DNA of 35,691 nucleotides from Treponema_I sp045631425. GTDB lineage: Bacteria > Spirochaetota > Spirochaetia > Treponematales > Treponemataceae. Below, piece after piece: positions 1-8,904 of the stretch (positions within the stretch are counted from its first letter, which is position 1; the number at the start of each line of letters is the position of its first letter). A program made the translations under genes and the position numbers. The stretch spans positions 1 to 35,691 of the forward strand of contig JAZQUR010000102.1 in NCBI GenBank assembly GCA_045631425.1. Reading direction: 5' to 3'. A model generated the notes under the pieces. It was given only the letters and a program-made list of their open reading frames with translations. It had not been told where the DNA came from and did no database searches.

Positions 1-3
1 GTT

Positions 4-57
4 TTAGGGGTAGGAAAACAACGGCCTTCGGACTCTGAGTGGTTTTCCTACCCCTAA
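4..57. repeat. 16-bp perfect inverted repeat at the 3' end of the 54-680 gene
   Basis: The arm TTAGGGGTAGGAAAAC (4-19) is matched exactly in reverse complement at 42-57, leaving a 22-nt loop that contains CCTTCGG. The 3' arm overlaps the TAG stop of the minus-strand gene. It can form a strong hairpin in either transcript and probably marks the transcript end. A long U-run is missing on both sides, so calling it a classical intrinsic terminator is uncertain. It lies at the window edge. Confidence 0.6.
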
Positions 58-680
58 TATGTATTTTCGTCCATTGCGTTGAAAGTGTCTTTTACTGATT
101 GTAAGCGCTTTAACTCTCGATTTATGATTTTTTCGTAGTCTAAATCTCCAGTGTAGATTCGTTCCCGTTCATCTTCCCAATATTGAATATCTGTTAGATG
201 CATAAAGCGGAATTTTCCCATGTTTGCAAGTTCTGCCCAAGACTTTGCTTCTTCCCAGTAAACAAGGCCTTCTTTATAGCAAGTTTCTGCGGTTTCTAGA
301 TTTCGTAAATATTCTTCTTTCCAAGGTTCGTCATAAAAATATGCAACTTGTTTGTCCCAGGTTTTTCCAAGGCGCAAATGCTGTTCTGCGAGTTTTAGAT
401 TTATATGCATCATAAAAAGATAGCGATATTTTTCCCATTCTTCTTCATCATTGATTTTTGCCAAAGCATAACGAGGATTACAAAAATCTGCGGCGGTGGC
501 TCGTTGTAACCAATAAATATTTTCCATCACATCGTCTGGATATTGTTGATAATGAACGTGAAACAAATTGTAATATTGTTCTTTAAAAGTTATGGCGTAA
601 GAGCACAAAAAGCCACAAGCAAAAATGAGTAGTAAAATTGATGTTAAAATTGATACATAAAGTGATTTTGATTTTTTCAC
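54..680 (-). CDS. Hypothetical protein with one N-terminal membrane anchor
   Basis: This 208-aa protein starts at GTG, two nt beyond the tmk stop, so it is probably translated by coupling to tmk. Residues about 8-28 form one hydrophobic segment (signal anchor or uncleaved signal peptide) preceded by basic residues. The remainder is rich in Trp, Tyr, Glu and Arg, looks helical, and would lie in the periplasm. I recognise no catalytic motif. My recollection is that T. pallidum also has a conserved hypothetical beside tmk (TP0354/TP0355), which would make this a conserved neighbour, but I cannot check that. A strong inverted repeat overlaps its stop codon. Function unknown. Confidence 0.75.
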   Translation of the reverse strand: MKKSKSLYVSILTSILLLIFACGFLCSYAITFKEQYYNLFHVHYQQYPDDVMENIYWLQRATAADFCNPRYALAKINDEEEWEKYRYLFMMHINLKLAEQHLRLGKTWDKQVAYFYDEPWKEEYLRNLETAETCYKEGLVYWEEAKSWAELANMGKFRFMHLTDIQYWEDERERIYTGDLDYEKIINRELKRLQSVKDTFNAMDENTY

Positions 681-682
681 TT

Positions 683-1294
683 TTAAACTATCGGAAGTTT
701 TTCAATCACATTCCATATAATTTTTTCAATTTCTTTGATTGGGGCTGTTGCATCAATTTCGATAATGTTGATGTCAGAATTTTTCTTGTAATATTCTATG
801 ATTTTATCGTATTGATTTTTAGTTTTTTCTAAAAAATCCTGCTTTTCATAGATTTCTGTAACACCGCGACCAGTAATTCTTTTCAAAGAATCTTCTGGTT
901 TAATCGAAAAATAAAACAGATATTCTGGAAGTGGGAAATCTTCGTTTAGCTTTTTTGGAAGTTCCATTCCACATTCATTTGATTGATATGCTAGGCTTGA
1001 AAAAATATATCTATCGCAAATACAAATGTTGCCATTTTCTACTTGTTCAACAATTCCGTTTTTGCCAAAAAGATGTTCATTTCTATCTGATGCAAACAAA
1101 TAAGCCGCTGTTGATGGAGCAACTTTTACACTACCAGAAAGAATTGTGCGCAAAAATTTTCCTGATGGTAAATCTGTAGGTTCTACAGTAAAAAAAACAT
1201 TTTTATTTTCTAGTTTTTCCTTTAGAATGTTTAGTTGTGTGGAAGTTCCAGCTCCATCAATTCCTTCAAATACGATAAAGTTTTTTAGTATCAT
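683..1294 (-). CDS. tmk: Thymidylate kinase (dTMP kinase)
   Basis: This enzyme phosphorylates dTMP to dTDP with ATP in the cytoplasm, for DNA precursor synthesis. The 203-aa length is normal. Residues 9-20 are the P-loop region FEGIDGAGTSTQ, followed by the EPTDLPSG segment and the conserved DRY motif in ICDRYIFSSLAY. A LID-like stretch, RITGRGVTEIYE, carries the arginines. The odd feature is residue 17: the usual P-loop lysine (GxGKST) is Thr, read directly as codon ACT. The family call is clear from the other motifs. An SD (AAGGA) precedes the ATG. It is divergent from tamB and is followed 2 nt later by the small membrane protein gene, forming a two-gene unit. Confidence 0.93.
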   Translation of the reverse strand: MILKNFIVFEGIDGAGTSTQLNILKEKLENKNVFFTVEPTDLPSGKFLRTILSGSVKVAPSTAAYLFASDRNEHLFGKNGIVEQVENGNICICDRYIFSSLAYQSNECGMELPKKLNEDFPLPEYLFYFSIKPEDSLKRITGRGVTEIYEKQDFLEKTKNQYDKIIEYYKKNSDINIIEIDATAPIKEIEKIIWNVIEKLPIV

Positions 1295-1355
1295 TTGGGG
1301 TTTCCTTGTTTCCTTAAAACAAAAGATTTGATATATTTATAGTCTAAAGATACTC

Positions 1356-4300
1356 ATGAAATCTAAAGTTTTTAAGTTCGGCTTAGGTAGTTTTTTTATT
1401 GTTCTCATGTTGGTAACAGCTTTGCTTTTGTTACGCCCTATCTATAATGCCCTAAATTCAACTTTAAATCAAATAAAAGATAAATATTTAACTTTACTTG
1501 ATGAAGAATTTAACCTAAAACTTTCGATAGATTCTATTTCTCCAAATATTTTAACACGACTTAAGATTTCTAACATAAAAATATCTGATAGTTCTACTCT
1601 TGAACCAATTCTTTCTATCGATTCTGTGGTTGTAAGATATAAGTTAAAAGCTCTTTTTGTAAAATCAACTGAAGCTCGTGAGTTGGATTTAAGTTTTATC
1701 CAAGATTTTCTAACTTCGATAAACGTAAACAATACAAAAATCACTTGGAATTCTGATAAAAATGCGGCTGTTTTAACAAAAATCTTGGATTTTGCGAATT
1801 CGTCGGAAACTGAAAAACAAAGTTCTACTCAAGCCAAAAAAACAGACTTGGAAAATATCAATTTTTCACTTCCATGTGGCATTACTCTTAAAAACACTGT
1901 AATAGAATTGGCCCACGATAAAAATTTGGTAACTGTTAAACTTCCAACTATCAAACTTTTGCAAAAAAACGGGAAAGAAGTTGCAACTGGCATAAATATC
2001 AACGGAAATGTTAGTGTGGTTCTTCCTTTGACAGCTGTAACAGAACCTCTAAATCTTACAACATCAGTTCGCCTTCAAGCAGTTATCAACAGCAATCTTG
2101 AGGGAAGTTTAGCTCGGCTTCAGTTTACTTCTGCAAATGGAGATAAGTTCCAACTTGATGGATTGGATTTTGCTTTTGATTTTAGCGATAGTATTTTATC
2201 TTGTCGTGCTTTTAGTGCTGGTGTTCCTTTTAGTTTGCATTGTGGATTTGATACAAAGCTTCACAATCTAGAAGTTGCCTTAAACGCTACAAAATTTGAT
2301 CCATTTGATTTTATCACCATAAAAGATAAAAACTCTAACTTAAATAAGGCTTTGGGAAGTTACATTTCTGGTTCTTATAAAATGTCTTATGAGTTGGATT
2401 CTAATGATTTAACATATTTTGCCAATGGTGCACTTCATATTTCTAAGGATTTGTTTGCCGGTGGAGTGGATGCCTCTTACAATATTTTTGGAAATTTGGC
2501 AAAAGTTTCTGTAAACAACTTGGTTTGTACATCTCCACTTTTCGATGTGGATTTCTCTGGTTCTTTTGATATAAAAAATCTTTCTCCAGAAGGGGAGATT
2601 TTTATCAATCGTGTGGCATTGCCTTCGGGAAGTGACTTGTCCGCAGAGATTTACGTTGATCAACTTTCTTCGGGCTTTGTTTGCTTTATCCCACAGTTGA
2701 TAGCAGGTAACGACTTTTTAACAGCTTTGCAATTAACTTGTATTCCTCAAAAAGAGTCTTTGGACTTTGCTTTTGAAGCTTTTGACTATTCTCACTACGA
2801 GTACGACACTCCGGGGCGAATTTCTGCATCTGGTAGTGTTTTGTTTGAGGAAAAAACTTTTTTACAAACTAGCGTTTCTTTTGAAAGTGTTTTCTTAAGC
2901 GGGATATTAAAATATGCATCAAATTTTATGCAAAATCCAGAAGGTTTAGCAAATCTCAGTAACGGATTTTTATCGCCTTACATCATGACTTTAGATTTGT
3001 TTGCTTCTACTGATTTTTCATTTCTTTCATATAATTTACCTTATGCAGTTGTGGCTAACACCCAAAAAGACAACGAAATGCTTTTGCTTTCTCTAAACGG
3101 AAATGAAACAACTGTGCAAGTTTCCCAACTTGATGTAACAGCTTTTGGTCAAGAATTTACTTCTTCTATCAGTGCGGACGCAGATGACAAATACAAAGAC
3201 GTTTTCTTTTCATCAAATTTTACGCTAAATTCTTTGCCATATAGTTTATCTGGTGCATTTTCTTCTGGAGAATCTTTGATTTTAACTGGGGATTACGGTT
3301 TTAACTTTTCTGTGGATTTGTCAAAACGAAAAGCTTTGGCAGGCTTGTTAGAAATCGAAGCTTTGCCAGTAAGTCTTTTTGATTATTTATTTACTATTGA
3401 AACTGTAACAGATTTCCAATTTGAAAATGCTGATAATTGGCTTGTAAATCTTCAATCCTTAAGATTGGTGGAAGAATCAAAACGGCTTAAAAATTCACCA
3501 ACTCTTGATTTATCTGCAAGAATTGACCCAATCAGTGTTCAGTTTGATTCTTTGGCTTATGGTGATTCAATTTCTGTTTTAGAAGGTATTGGTTCTATCA
3601 ACTGGAATTTTCAAGATTCTATTTTGGATTCTGCTTCAGTTTTCTTTGATATTGGAAGCAATGCAACTGGTGAAAAAATTTCTGTTGATGTTGCTGCTTC
3701 TAATCCTTTTATGGAAAGTTTTTCATCAAGTGATTTTGCAGAAAATTTCTATATCACAGGGCAAGTGGGAGTCCAAAATTTCTTAACAGGTCATATCCTT
3801 GATTTACAAGATAAAAACTCTATTTCTTTGGATGTTTCAGTTTTGGGCCCAATAAATAATTTGCTTGTTACAGCGGATATTTTGGATGCTTCTGCTAAAT
3901 TTGGGGAAAATTCCCTAAAACTAAATGGACTTGTTTCTCTTGAGGATAATGTGGTTTATGGTTCAAATTTGAATATCAATTTTGGGGCTATGTCTGTTTC
4001 TGATATTAATGTGGATTTCAATCTAAAAGAATTTTCTGGAAAACTTCTTGGAAATTTCGATTTTACATCAAATTTTATCACTGCAAAGACTCCATTTCAG
4101 CTAGATTTTACACCATTTATTTCTGGTGATTTAAGCAATTTTATGGCTGACTTAAATTTGAAACGCTTGGAAACAAGTGCTACAAAAACTTTTGAAAACT
4201 ATCATTTGCGTGTGATTCGGACACCGGGACGATTTGATTTTTCTGGTGGAACAAAAGAGTCTATCAAGGGATATTTCCTTGATTCTGGTGATCTTTACGC

Positions 4301-5801
4301 TGCGATTAATGAAGAATTCCCAATTTTGTTAAATGCTTCTGGAACTATAAAAGATAATAAGTTTGATGTTTACCTAAAGAATGTTAAATCAGACTTGGCA
4401 AATATTGGGCCAGTTGTTGCTATCAGTCAGTTTGCTATGAAATCTGGAATGTTGACAGGTGAACTTCATCTTGGCGGATTGATGTCTGACCCTGAGTTTA
4501 CCGGGGATTTTGTGGTTGATAATTTTATTATCACGGTTCCAGATTATGTTCCAGTGGACTTAGTTGGAAAACAAGTAAAAATTCAAGCAAATGAAAATGC
4601 TTTTACAATTGATAATGCGCTTTTTACTTATGGAAAATCACAAGTAGGCTTGGATTTAGAAGTTGCTTTTGACCGCTGGGCTTTTGATGGTTTGGATATT
4701 CACGTAAGAACACTAAATAACACATTGTTACCAGCTGCTTGTTTTGTGCCATTTTTGCAGATAAAAGCAAATGCAGCTTGTGACTTGAATATAACTGTGG
4801 GTACAAACTCTACAAGTTTAACAGGGCGCGTGGATACTTACGATACAATCGCTTATCTTTCTCTAGGTGGAAATGACGTAGAATCAAATCCAAATTATTC
4901 ATTTAATATGGATTTGATTGTAAATATTGCTCCAAAATCAAAGTTGTTTTATCCAAATCAGGATAATCCAATTGTTCGGGGGCTTGTAAGTGCAAATCAA
5001 CCTCTACATCTTGTAATTGATGATGCAGGATTTTCTATTACAGGGGATTTGAGTGTTAAAGGTGGGGAAATCTTATATTTAAGTCGTAATTTCTATCTAA
5101 AAGAAGGTCGTATTATTTTTGATAGAACTGCGGGGGATTTTGATCCAATTATCACTTTTAAAGCGGAAATTCCTGAACGAGATAAATACGGTGATATTAT
5201 CAAGATTATTCTAAAAGCTGATTCTCAACGACTTAGTGATTTTAGCCCAATTCTTACATCTGACCCGCTTCGCTCTGATGTAGAAATCCGTTCTCTTTTG
5301 GGGCAGGCTTTCTTGGGTGAGTCAGTAACTTCGGTAAAGCAAGCTGTTGAGCAAATCACTGTAACTGGAATTGATTATTTGCTTCAAACTAGTGTGTTTA
5401 GACAGATGGAAAACCGATTGCGTGATTTATTCAATTTTGATATATTCTCATTTAGAACACAGTTTTTCCAACAAGCATTGAAACAAGCATTGTTTTCTTC
5501 AAATGAAGATTTGGGTGAAGATGAAATTGTCTTAAAACCTGGTAACTTTTTTGATAATACAACTGTTTATATAGGTAAGTATATTGGAAATACAGTTTAT
5601 ATGGATGCAATGTTTAGTTTGTTGTATGAGGAAGATTCAAAACTAAAAGAATCAAAACTTGTTATACAGCCTGAATTTGGTCTTGAGTTACCAACTCCAT
5701 TTGTAAATATTCGTTGGAGTATTGCTCCAGATATAAAATCAGCACAAAACTTATGGGTGCCTTATACATCTATAAGTTTGTCCTGGAAATTTTCATTTTA
5801 A
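1356..5801 (+). CDS. tamB: TamB-like translocation and assembly module protein (DUF490)
   Basis: At 1481 aa this is a typical very large AsmA/TamB-type protein. It has one N-terminal membrane helix (residues about 8-28), then more than a thousand residues of repetitive beta-rich sequence. The C-terminal end is TamB-like: the GGEILYLSRNFYLKEGRI-type segment, the DPIITFKAE segment, and the LRSDVEIRSLLGQAF region. TamB spans the periplasm and is implicated in delivery of beta-barrel proteins or phospholipids to the outer membrane. Spirochetes generally lack TamA, and TamB has been linked to BamA instead, which fits the next gene being bamA. The SD is weak and I found no convincing promoter in the 61-bp divergent gap with tmk. 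Confidence 0.93.
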   Translation: MKSKVFKFGLGSFFIVLMLVTALLLLRPIYNALNSTLNQIKDKYLTLLDEEFNLKLSIDSISPNILTRLKISNIKISDSSTLEPILSIDSVVVRYKLKALFVKSTEARELDLSFIQDFLTSINVNNTKITWNSDKNAAVLTKILDFANSSETEKQSSTQAKKTDLENINFSLPCGITLKNTVIELAHDKNLVTVKLPTIKLLQKNGKEVATGININGNVSVVLPLTAVTEPLNLTTSVRLQAVINSNLEGSLARLQFTSANGDKFQLDGLDFAFDFSDSILSCRAFSAGVPFSLHCGFDTKLHNLEVALNATKFDPFDFITIKDKNSNLNKALGSYISGSYKMSYELDSNDLTYFANGALHISKDLFAGGVDASYNIFGNLAKVSVNNLVCTSPLFDVDFSGSFDIKNLSPEGEIFINRVALPSGSDLSAEIYVDQLSSGFVCFIPQLIAGNDFLTALQLTCIPQKESLDFAFEAFDYSHYEYDTPGRISASGSVLFEEKTFLQTSVSFESVFLSGILKYASNFMQNPEGLANLSNGFLSPYIMTLDLFASTDFSFLSYNLPYAVVANTQKDNEMLLLSLNGNETTVQVSQLDVTAFGQEFTSSISADADDKYKDVFFSSNFTLNSLPYSLSGAFSSGESLILTGDYGFNFSVDLSKRKALAGLLEIEALPVSLFDYLFTIETVTDFQFENADNWLVNLQSLRLVEESKRLKNSPTLDLSARIDPISVQFDSLAYGDSISVLEGIGSINWNFQDSILDSASVFFDIGSNATGEKISVDVAASNPFMESFSSSDFAENFYITGQVGVQNFLTGHILDLQDKNSISLDVSVLGPINNLLVTADILDASAKFGENSLKLNGLVSLEDNVVYGSNLNINFGAMSVSDINVDFNLKEFSGKLLGNFDFTSNFITAKTPFQLDFTPFISGDLSNFMADLNLKRLETSATKTFENYHLRVIRTPGRFDFSGGTKESIKGYFLDSGDLYAAINEEFPILLNASGTIKDNKFDVYLKNVKSDLANIGPVVAISQFAMKSGMLTGELHLGGLMSDPEFTGDFVVDNFIITVPDYVPVDLVGKQVKIQANENAFTIDNALFTYGKSQVGLDLEVAFDRWAFDGLDIHVRTLNNTLLPAACFVPFLQIKANAACDLNITVGTNSTSLTGRVDTYDTIAYLSLGGNDVESNPNYSFNMDLIVNIAPKSKLFYPNQDNPIVRGLVSANQPLHLVIDDAGFSITGDLSVKGGEILYLSRNFYLKEGRIIFDRTAGDFDPIITFKAEIPERDKYGDIIKIILKADSQRLSDFSPILTSDPLRSDVEIRSLLGQAFLGESVTSVKQAVEQITVTGIDYLLQTSVFRQMENRLRDLFNFDIFSFRTQFFQQALKQALFSSNEDLGEDEIVLKPGNFFDNTTVYIGKYIGNTVYMDAMFSLLYEEDSKLKESKLVIQPEFGLELPTPFVNIRWSIAPDIKSAQNLWVPYTSISLSWKFSF

Positions 5802-5808
5802 TACTTCT

Positions 5809-5953
5809 GCTGAAAACTTTATTGCAAATTGTTAGTGAAGTTTTTAGCCTAAAGTTTGCGTTGCAAACTTTCATATATATTCTATTTCTCACTTCGTTGC
5901 GAAATAGAAAAAAAAACAAATCGGAAATTGATATTTCCTCATTGTTTTTTTTT
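5809..5953 (+). promoter_or_regulatory. Candidate structured leader RNA, copy A, upstream of bamA
   Basis: Four consecutive hairpins fill the tamB-bamA gap. Hairpin 0 pairs 5809-5819 with 5838-5848 (one G-U). Hairpin I pairs 5851-5859 with 5863-5871 around a GTT loop. Hairpin II pairs 5880-5888 with 5901-5909 around loop TCACTTCGTTGC. Hairpin III pairs an A-rich arm 5908-5919 with 5942-5953, with an inner stem GGAAAT/ATTTCC (5923-5928/5933-5938) capped by TGAT. The 3' U-run ends against the bamA SD GGAGG (5954-5958). TTCCTC (5935-5940) is complementary to GAGGAA (5955-5960), so an SD-masking alternative is possible. A second copy with compensatory stem changes lies at 20119-20268. Function is inferred. 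Confidence 0.65.
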
Positions 5954-5963
5954 GGAGGAATGA

Positions 5964-8360
5964 ATGCGTAATAAGCGCTCATTTTGTTTAATTAGTTTAA
6001 TAATATTTTTTGCATGTTCTCTTTTTGCACAAGAGAATTGGTTTTACGGAAAAAAAATTAAAAAAGTAACATTTGAAGGATTAAAAACTTTAACATCTAC
6101 TGATTTAGATTCTGTAACAGGTCAATATATTGGAAAAGAGTTTTCTGATGAAGTTTATGCTGACTTTTTGGGAAGTCTTTTTTCTCTAGAATATTTTGAT
6201 GACATTTCAACAAGTGTTCTTCCTTACGACACTGAAAAATCCGCATGTATTTTGCAGTTTTCAGTTATAGAAAGACCAACTATTGTAAGTTTAAAATTTT
6301 CTGGAAACACAAAAATATCAGCAACTGATTTGAAAGAAGAAATCGCAATCAAAAAGGGCGATATTTTTGTTTCATCAAATATAAACCTTGATGAAAGAAG
6401 AATTCGTGAAATGTACCTAAAAAAAGGTTATACAAATGTAAAAGTTTCCTCTGAAGTGACAACGGATGATACAGGCGTTACTGTTACATTTGCAATTTCA
6501 GAAGGAAAACCAACAATCGTTGCTTCTATCCAATTTACAGGAAATGAAGTTGTTGCTTCAAAAACACTAAAAGGATTGCTTTCTTTGAGAGAAGCAAGTT
6601 TGTTACAAAAAGGTGCATTCCAAGAAACATATTTAGAATCTGATAAACAAGCTATTTTGAGATACTATCAAGATAGAGGATATGTAGACGCTACCATCCT
6701 TGATGTTGTACGCCAAGTAAATTACAACGCCGATAAAGACCAAGACGAACTAACTTTGATTTTCCAAATTAAAGAAGGCTCTCAATTAAATTACGGCGGA
6801 ATGGTAATTTCTGGAAATACAATTTTTACAACTGAAGAACTTCTTGCCTTAGTTACAATAAAAGAAGGAACAGTTTTTAATCAAACAAAATTTTCAGCAT
6901 CACTTCAATCAATTTGTGACTTGTATTATGAAAACGGATACACATCAAATCAATTTTATCCAAATCTTATCAGAGATGCAGAAAAGGGAACAATTATTTG
7001 TCAGTTGATGATTTACGAATTCCCAAAAAGTCACATTGAAAATATCATTGTTAAAGGTAATTCAAAAACAAAAGATTACGTAATTTTACGCGAGTTACCA
7101 ATCGAAAGTGGTGATATTTTCTCAAAGGCAAAAGTTGAGTCTGGTTTAAGAAATCTTTACAATACACAGTTCTTTGCTGCAATTTCTCCAGAATTTGTAG
7201 CTGGTTCTGAACAAAACCTTGTTGATATGGTTATCACTGTTGAAGAAGCTTCTACAACATCTGTAGAATTTGGTGTTACATTCTCAGGAATAACAAATCC
7301 AAACGATTCTCCAATTTCAGGTTTTGTAAAATGGTCTGATACCAATGTTGGTGGAACTGGTAGAACAATTTCTACAAATCTTGTTGCATCAAATACTGAG
7401 CAATCTATCAGTCTAGGATTTTCAGATGCTTGGCTTTTTGGAAAACCAATTTCATTTTCAACAAGTCTTGATTTTTCACATACAAATTCACTTTGTTTGC
7501 AAAAAGTATTTTTACCAACTGGAGTCAACGAAACTGACTACTATATGAATTATGATGAATGGAAACTGGGAGGTGGTGTTTCTCTTGGTAAACGTTGGAC
7601 TCCAAATTTTGCGATTTTGACTTTGTCCGGAGGTTTATCATCAAATTTTATTCGTAATGTTTATGATGCAGATTTGTACACACCTGTTAGTTCTGTCATT
7701 TCTGAAAATCATGGTAGATTCGGTATCGAAAATAGTGTTTGGACAAGTTTCTCTATGGATGATCGTGATATTTACTACGATCCATCAACTGGTTGGTTTG
7801 CAAGCCAAAAACTTTCACTTGTAGGTCTTATTCCTGAGCTAGAATCTGAATATTATCTACGTTCTGATACAAAAGGTGAGCTATATTTCACTCTTTTAGA
7901 AAAACCAATTACAGATACATGGACACTAAAATTTGTTCTTGCAGGATATTCTGGATTATCTTTTGTTCTTCCAACATATTCTGATAAAATCGAGAAAAAT
8001 GGTTATCTCTACATTGATGGTATGTTTAATGGTCGTGGATGGAAATCTCAAGAAGTTTATGAAAATCGTGGAAATGCAATGTGGTCAAATTATCTAGAAT
8101 TGCGTATGCCTATCGCAACAGGTATTTTCGCACTAGATTTCTTTGCTGATGCAGTTGCTGTAAAGGAAACACCACAAGACTTATTTACAAATCTATCATT
8201 AAATGATTTTTACTTTAGTTTTGGACCAGGAATGCGTTTTTCTCTTCCTCAATTCCCATTACGTTTGTTACTTGCAAATACTTTCAAAATTGAAGATAAT
8301 GTCTTCAAGTGGGAAGATAAATGGGCATTTACACTTTCTTTCAATATATCAAACAGATAA
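5964..8360 (+). CDS. bamA: Outer-membrane beta-barrel assembly protein BamA
   Basis: BamA is the central Omp85 subunit that folds beta-barrel proteins into the outer membrane. The 798-aa protein has a signal peptide (residues 1-22, cleavage after LFA). About five POTRA-type repeats follow to around residue 400, each with a VxxIxxxGN-like strand (for example VSLKFSGNTKIS, IVASIQFTGNEVV, HIENIIVKGNSKT). The C-terminal half is a 16-strand-type barrel. The loop-6 motif, usually VRGF/Y, appears here as GRGW. The protein ends in NISNR rather than an aromatic residue, so the usual terminal beta-signal is not obvious. The start at 5964 is set by SD GGAGG 5 nt upstream; an overlapping ATG at 5960 stops after three codons. 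It is preceded by the structured leader and followed by skp. Confidence 0.95.
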   Translation: MRNKRSFCLISLIIFFACSLFAQENWFYGKKIKKVTFEGLKTLTSTDLDSVTGQYIGKEFSDEVYADFLGSLFSLEYFDDISTSVLPYDTEKSACILQFSVIERPTIVSLKFSGNTKISATDLKEEIAIKKGDIFVSSNINLDERRIREMYLKKGYTNVKVSSEVTTDDTGVTVTFAISEGKPTIVASIQFTGNEVVASKTLKGLLSLREASLLQKGAFQETYLESDKQAILRYYQDRGYVDATILDVVRQVNYNADKDQDELTLIFQIKEGSQLNYGGMVISGNTIFTTEELLALVTIKEGTVFNQTKFSASLQSICDLYYENGYTSNQFYPNLIRDAEKGTIICQLMIYEFPKSHIENIIVKGNSKTKDYVILRELPIESGDIFSKAKVESGLRNLYNTQFFAAISPEFVAGSEQNLVDMVITVEEASTTSVEFGVTFSGITNPNDSPISGFVKWSDTNVGGTGRTISTNLVASNTEQSISLGFSDAWLFGKPISFSTSLDFSHTNSLCLQKVFLPTGVNETDYYMNYDEWKLGGGVSLGKRWTPNFAILTLSGGLSSNFIRNVYDADLYTPVSSVISENHGRFGIENSVWTSFSMDDRDIYYDPSTGWFASQKLSLVGLIPELESEYYLRSDTKGELYFTLLEKPITDTWTLKFVLAGYSGLSFVLPTYSDKIEKNGYLYIDGMFNGRGWKSQEVYENRGNAMWSNYLELRMPIATGIFALDFFADAVAVKETPQDLFTNLSLNDFYFSFGPGMRFSLPQFPLRLLLANTFKIEDNVFKWEDKWAFTLSFNISNR

Positions 8361-8381
8361 TTATAGGATAGGATTTTTTAT

Positions 8382-8903
8382 ATGAAAAAATTGATTATTG
8401 CAGTTGCTTTTGTTTTATTGGTTTCTTGTTCAGTATTTGCGCAACAAGATGTTACAAAAATCGGTGTAATCGATACATCACGTGTTTATCAGTCTTATTT
8501 CCGCGATTCTGCTGGAATTAGAAACTACGAAGATAAAAGAACAGAATTTCAAGCAGAAGTTGATAAAAGAACTGCTGAACTAAAAAAACTTCAACAACAA
8601 AAAGTTGATTATGAAAAAGCAGGAAATGAAACAGCTGCTCTAAAAATTGAAGCTGAAATCACTAACAAAACTGATTTTTTAACAGAATATACACGTGTTA
8701 AACAAATCGAATTAGAATCATTAAAAAACAAATTAGTAGATTCAGATTCATTTTATGAAACACTTTATTCTGTAATCGAAACAATAGCTGAATCAGAAGG
8801 TTTAAGTATCATTTTAAGTTTGCAACAAGCAAATGCTATTTTGTGGTACAGTCCTTCTGTAGACGTTACTGATAAAGTTATCAACAAATTATCAAATTAC
8901 TAA
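8382..8903 (+). CDS. skp: Skp/OmpH-family periplasmic chaperone
   Basis: This 173-aa secreted protein has a clear signal peptide (cleavage after SVFA, about residue 20), then KIGVIDTSRVYQSY, the characteristic strand at the start of the OmpH/Skp fold. A long charged coiled-coil region (about residues 50-115) would form the tentacles. The family holds unfolded outer-membrane proteins in the periplasm and passes them to BamA, matching the position directly after bamA. An SD (AGGATAGGA) lies upstream. The tamB-bamA-skp order is, as I recall, shared with Borrelia and T. pallidum. Confidence 0.92.
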   Translation: MKKLIIAVAFVLLVSCSVFAQQDVTKIGVIDTSRVYQSYFRDSAGIRNYEDKRTEFQAEVDKRTAELKKLQQQKVDYEKAGNETAALKIEAEITNKTDFLTEYTRVKQIELESLKNKLVDSDSFYETLYSVIETIAESEGLSIILSLQQANAILWYSPSVDVTDKVINKLSNY

Positions 8904-8904
8904 T

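Noticed and set aside
1295..1355. tamB promoter
   Set aside because: TATAGT at 1338-1343 could be a -10, but no -35 occurs at an acceptable distance.
5714..5971. 85-codon plus-strand frame spanning the tamB end and the leader
   Set aside because: It runs through all the leader hairpins and ends just after the bamA SD. The sequence is explained by RNA structure and the overlap with tamB.
7157..7528. 123-codon minus-strand frame inside bamA
   Set aside because: It is a shadow of a strongly supported gene, with no SD and no recognisable motif.
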